Shown in pieces: positions 20,856-21,161 of a stretch of DNA of 21,161 bases. The notes under the pieces were generated by a model. The model was not told the DNA's origin and searched no databases. It saw nothing but the letters and a program-made list of their open reading frames with translations. The translations under genes were made by a program, and so were the position numbers. The stretch covers positions 1-21,161 of the forward strand of contig URQH01000022.1 in NCBI GenBank assembly GCA_900549955.1, written 5' to 3'. Every line of letters begins with the position of its first letter. Within the stretch, counting starts at the first letter, position 1. The DNA comes from an uncultured Eubacteriales bacterium. GTDB lineage: Bacteria; Bacillota; Clostridia; Christensenellales; CAG-138.

Positions 20856-20884
20856 ATTATACGTGCTTGCGCGCCGCCGCGCAA
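20856..20884 (-). promoter_or_regulatory. Promoter of the phospho-sugar mutase gene
   Basis: On the minus strand TTGCGC (20879-20884), a 17-nt spacer and a perfect TATAAT (20856-20861) lie 34 nt upstream of the ATG. The -10 carries most of the support. Confidence 0.6.
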
Positions 20885-21000
20885 CGGACGGCAGGCGTTT
20901 TCCTGCTGTTTTCTGGTAAAACGAGGCCTGTTATTGCGCGTTGCCTGCCGCCGCGGCGCAGCGGGCCTATACTGGGAGGCGGAAGAAAGGGGGCATGGGG

Positions 21001-21126
21001 ATGCTCAGTGAAAATTTGCGGCGGGCCCGCGCCGCGAGCGGGCTGTCGCAGACGGAGCTTGCGGCCAGGTTGAACGTCGTGCGGCAGACCGTCTCCAAGT
21101 GGGAAGCCGGGGGTTCACTTAGATAA
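21001..21126 (+). pseudogene. XRE-family regulator, truncated after the helix-turn-helix
   Basis: This ORF gives 41 aa: an HTH_3 domain (LRRARAASGLSQTELAARLNVVRQTVSKWE, with SQTELA and RQTVSKWE intact) and then GGSLR and a stop. XRE proteins of this type continue for at least 25 more residues (usually SLPD...), so the reading frame is broken after WEAGGS. The start at 21001 has AAAGGGGG seven nt upstream; an ATG at 20995 is too close to that site. A TATACT at 20968-20973 may be the -10. The downstream sequence differs in composition, suggesting an insertion or an assembly junction rather than a natural 41-aa protein. Confidence 0.6.
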
Positions 21127-21161
21127 AGATACCACATCAATCCCACGCTGACTTTTGCTCA
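21112..21161. mobile_element. Possible insertion-sequence end or assembly junction (unidentified)
   Basis: The last 50 bases are AT-rich relative to the window and interrupt the XRE gene. Codon use also switches at about 21112. The sequence ends in CGCTGACTTTTGCTCA, reminiscent of the short repeated ends of IS21-like elements, but no transposase or inverted repeat is visible in the window. Contig-edge chimerism would look the same. Confidence 0.25.

Overview
The window looks like chromosomal DNA of a high-GC, spore-forming Clostridia member, most like gut Oscillospirales. This is inferred from a SpoIIQ-like M23 protein behind a sigma-F-like promoter, a Noc/ParB protein, strong AGGAGG-type ribosome binding sites, sigma-A promoters, an FtsH operon, and the YczE/YitT, TIGR01906 and TrpXYZ-type families. 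No rRNA, tRNA or CRISPR array was seen. The window begins exactly at a repeat copy and ends inside a broken gene with foreign-looking sequence, so both edges may be repeat or mobile-element boundaries.

Layout. 1-381 is a mosaic of a 55-bp direct repeat and variable long hairpins. 382-3175 (minus) is a translationally coupled operon: a small helical protein, FtsH, then an HdeD/DUF308 membrane protein. 3317-4744 holds a TetR regulator divergent from a YczE/YitT-type membrane protein, with two promoters and a direct repeat between them. 4832-6475 (minus) is an ECF sigma operon (TTG-start sigma factor, small two-TM protein that may be its anti-sigma, zinc-ribbon membrane protein) with a self-type promoter. 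6756-7817 (minus) is ilvE. 7986-11249 (plus) is a three-gene TrpXYZ-type ABC importer behind a long leader.

11475-12206 is the SpoIIQ-like M23 protein. 12424-14130 is a TGS-containing nucleoside kinase. 14296-16169 is a TIGR01906 membrane protein coupled to tsaD. 16239-17567 (minus) is an LCP cell-wall ligase, divergent from a Noc/ParB protein (17832-18695). 18696-19082 is an AT-rich tandem repeat and hairpin region. 19083-20822 (minus) is a phospho-sugar mutase. A truncated XRE regulator lies at 21001-21126.

The most notable element is the importer leader (about 8021-8369). It has a perfect TTGACA-N17-TATAAT promoter and a 63-codon ORF with a strong ribosome binding site and six Phe/Tyr codons in 13. 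The stop codon of this ORF lies inside a 12-bp antiterminator arm (11 of 12 paired) that competes with a strong intrinsic terminator. This is the architecture of ribosome-mediated transcription attenuation by aromatic amino acids. It would be unusual in a Firmicute, where T-boxes normally do this job. Other points of interest are the ECF promoter GGAACC-N16-CGTA, the sigma-F-like promoter of the M23 gene, and two families of intergenic repeats with hairpins.
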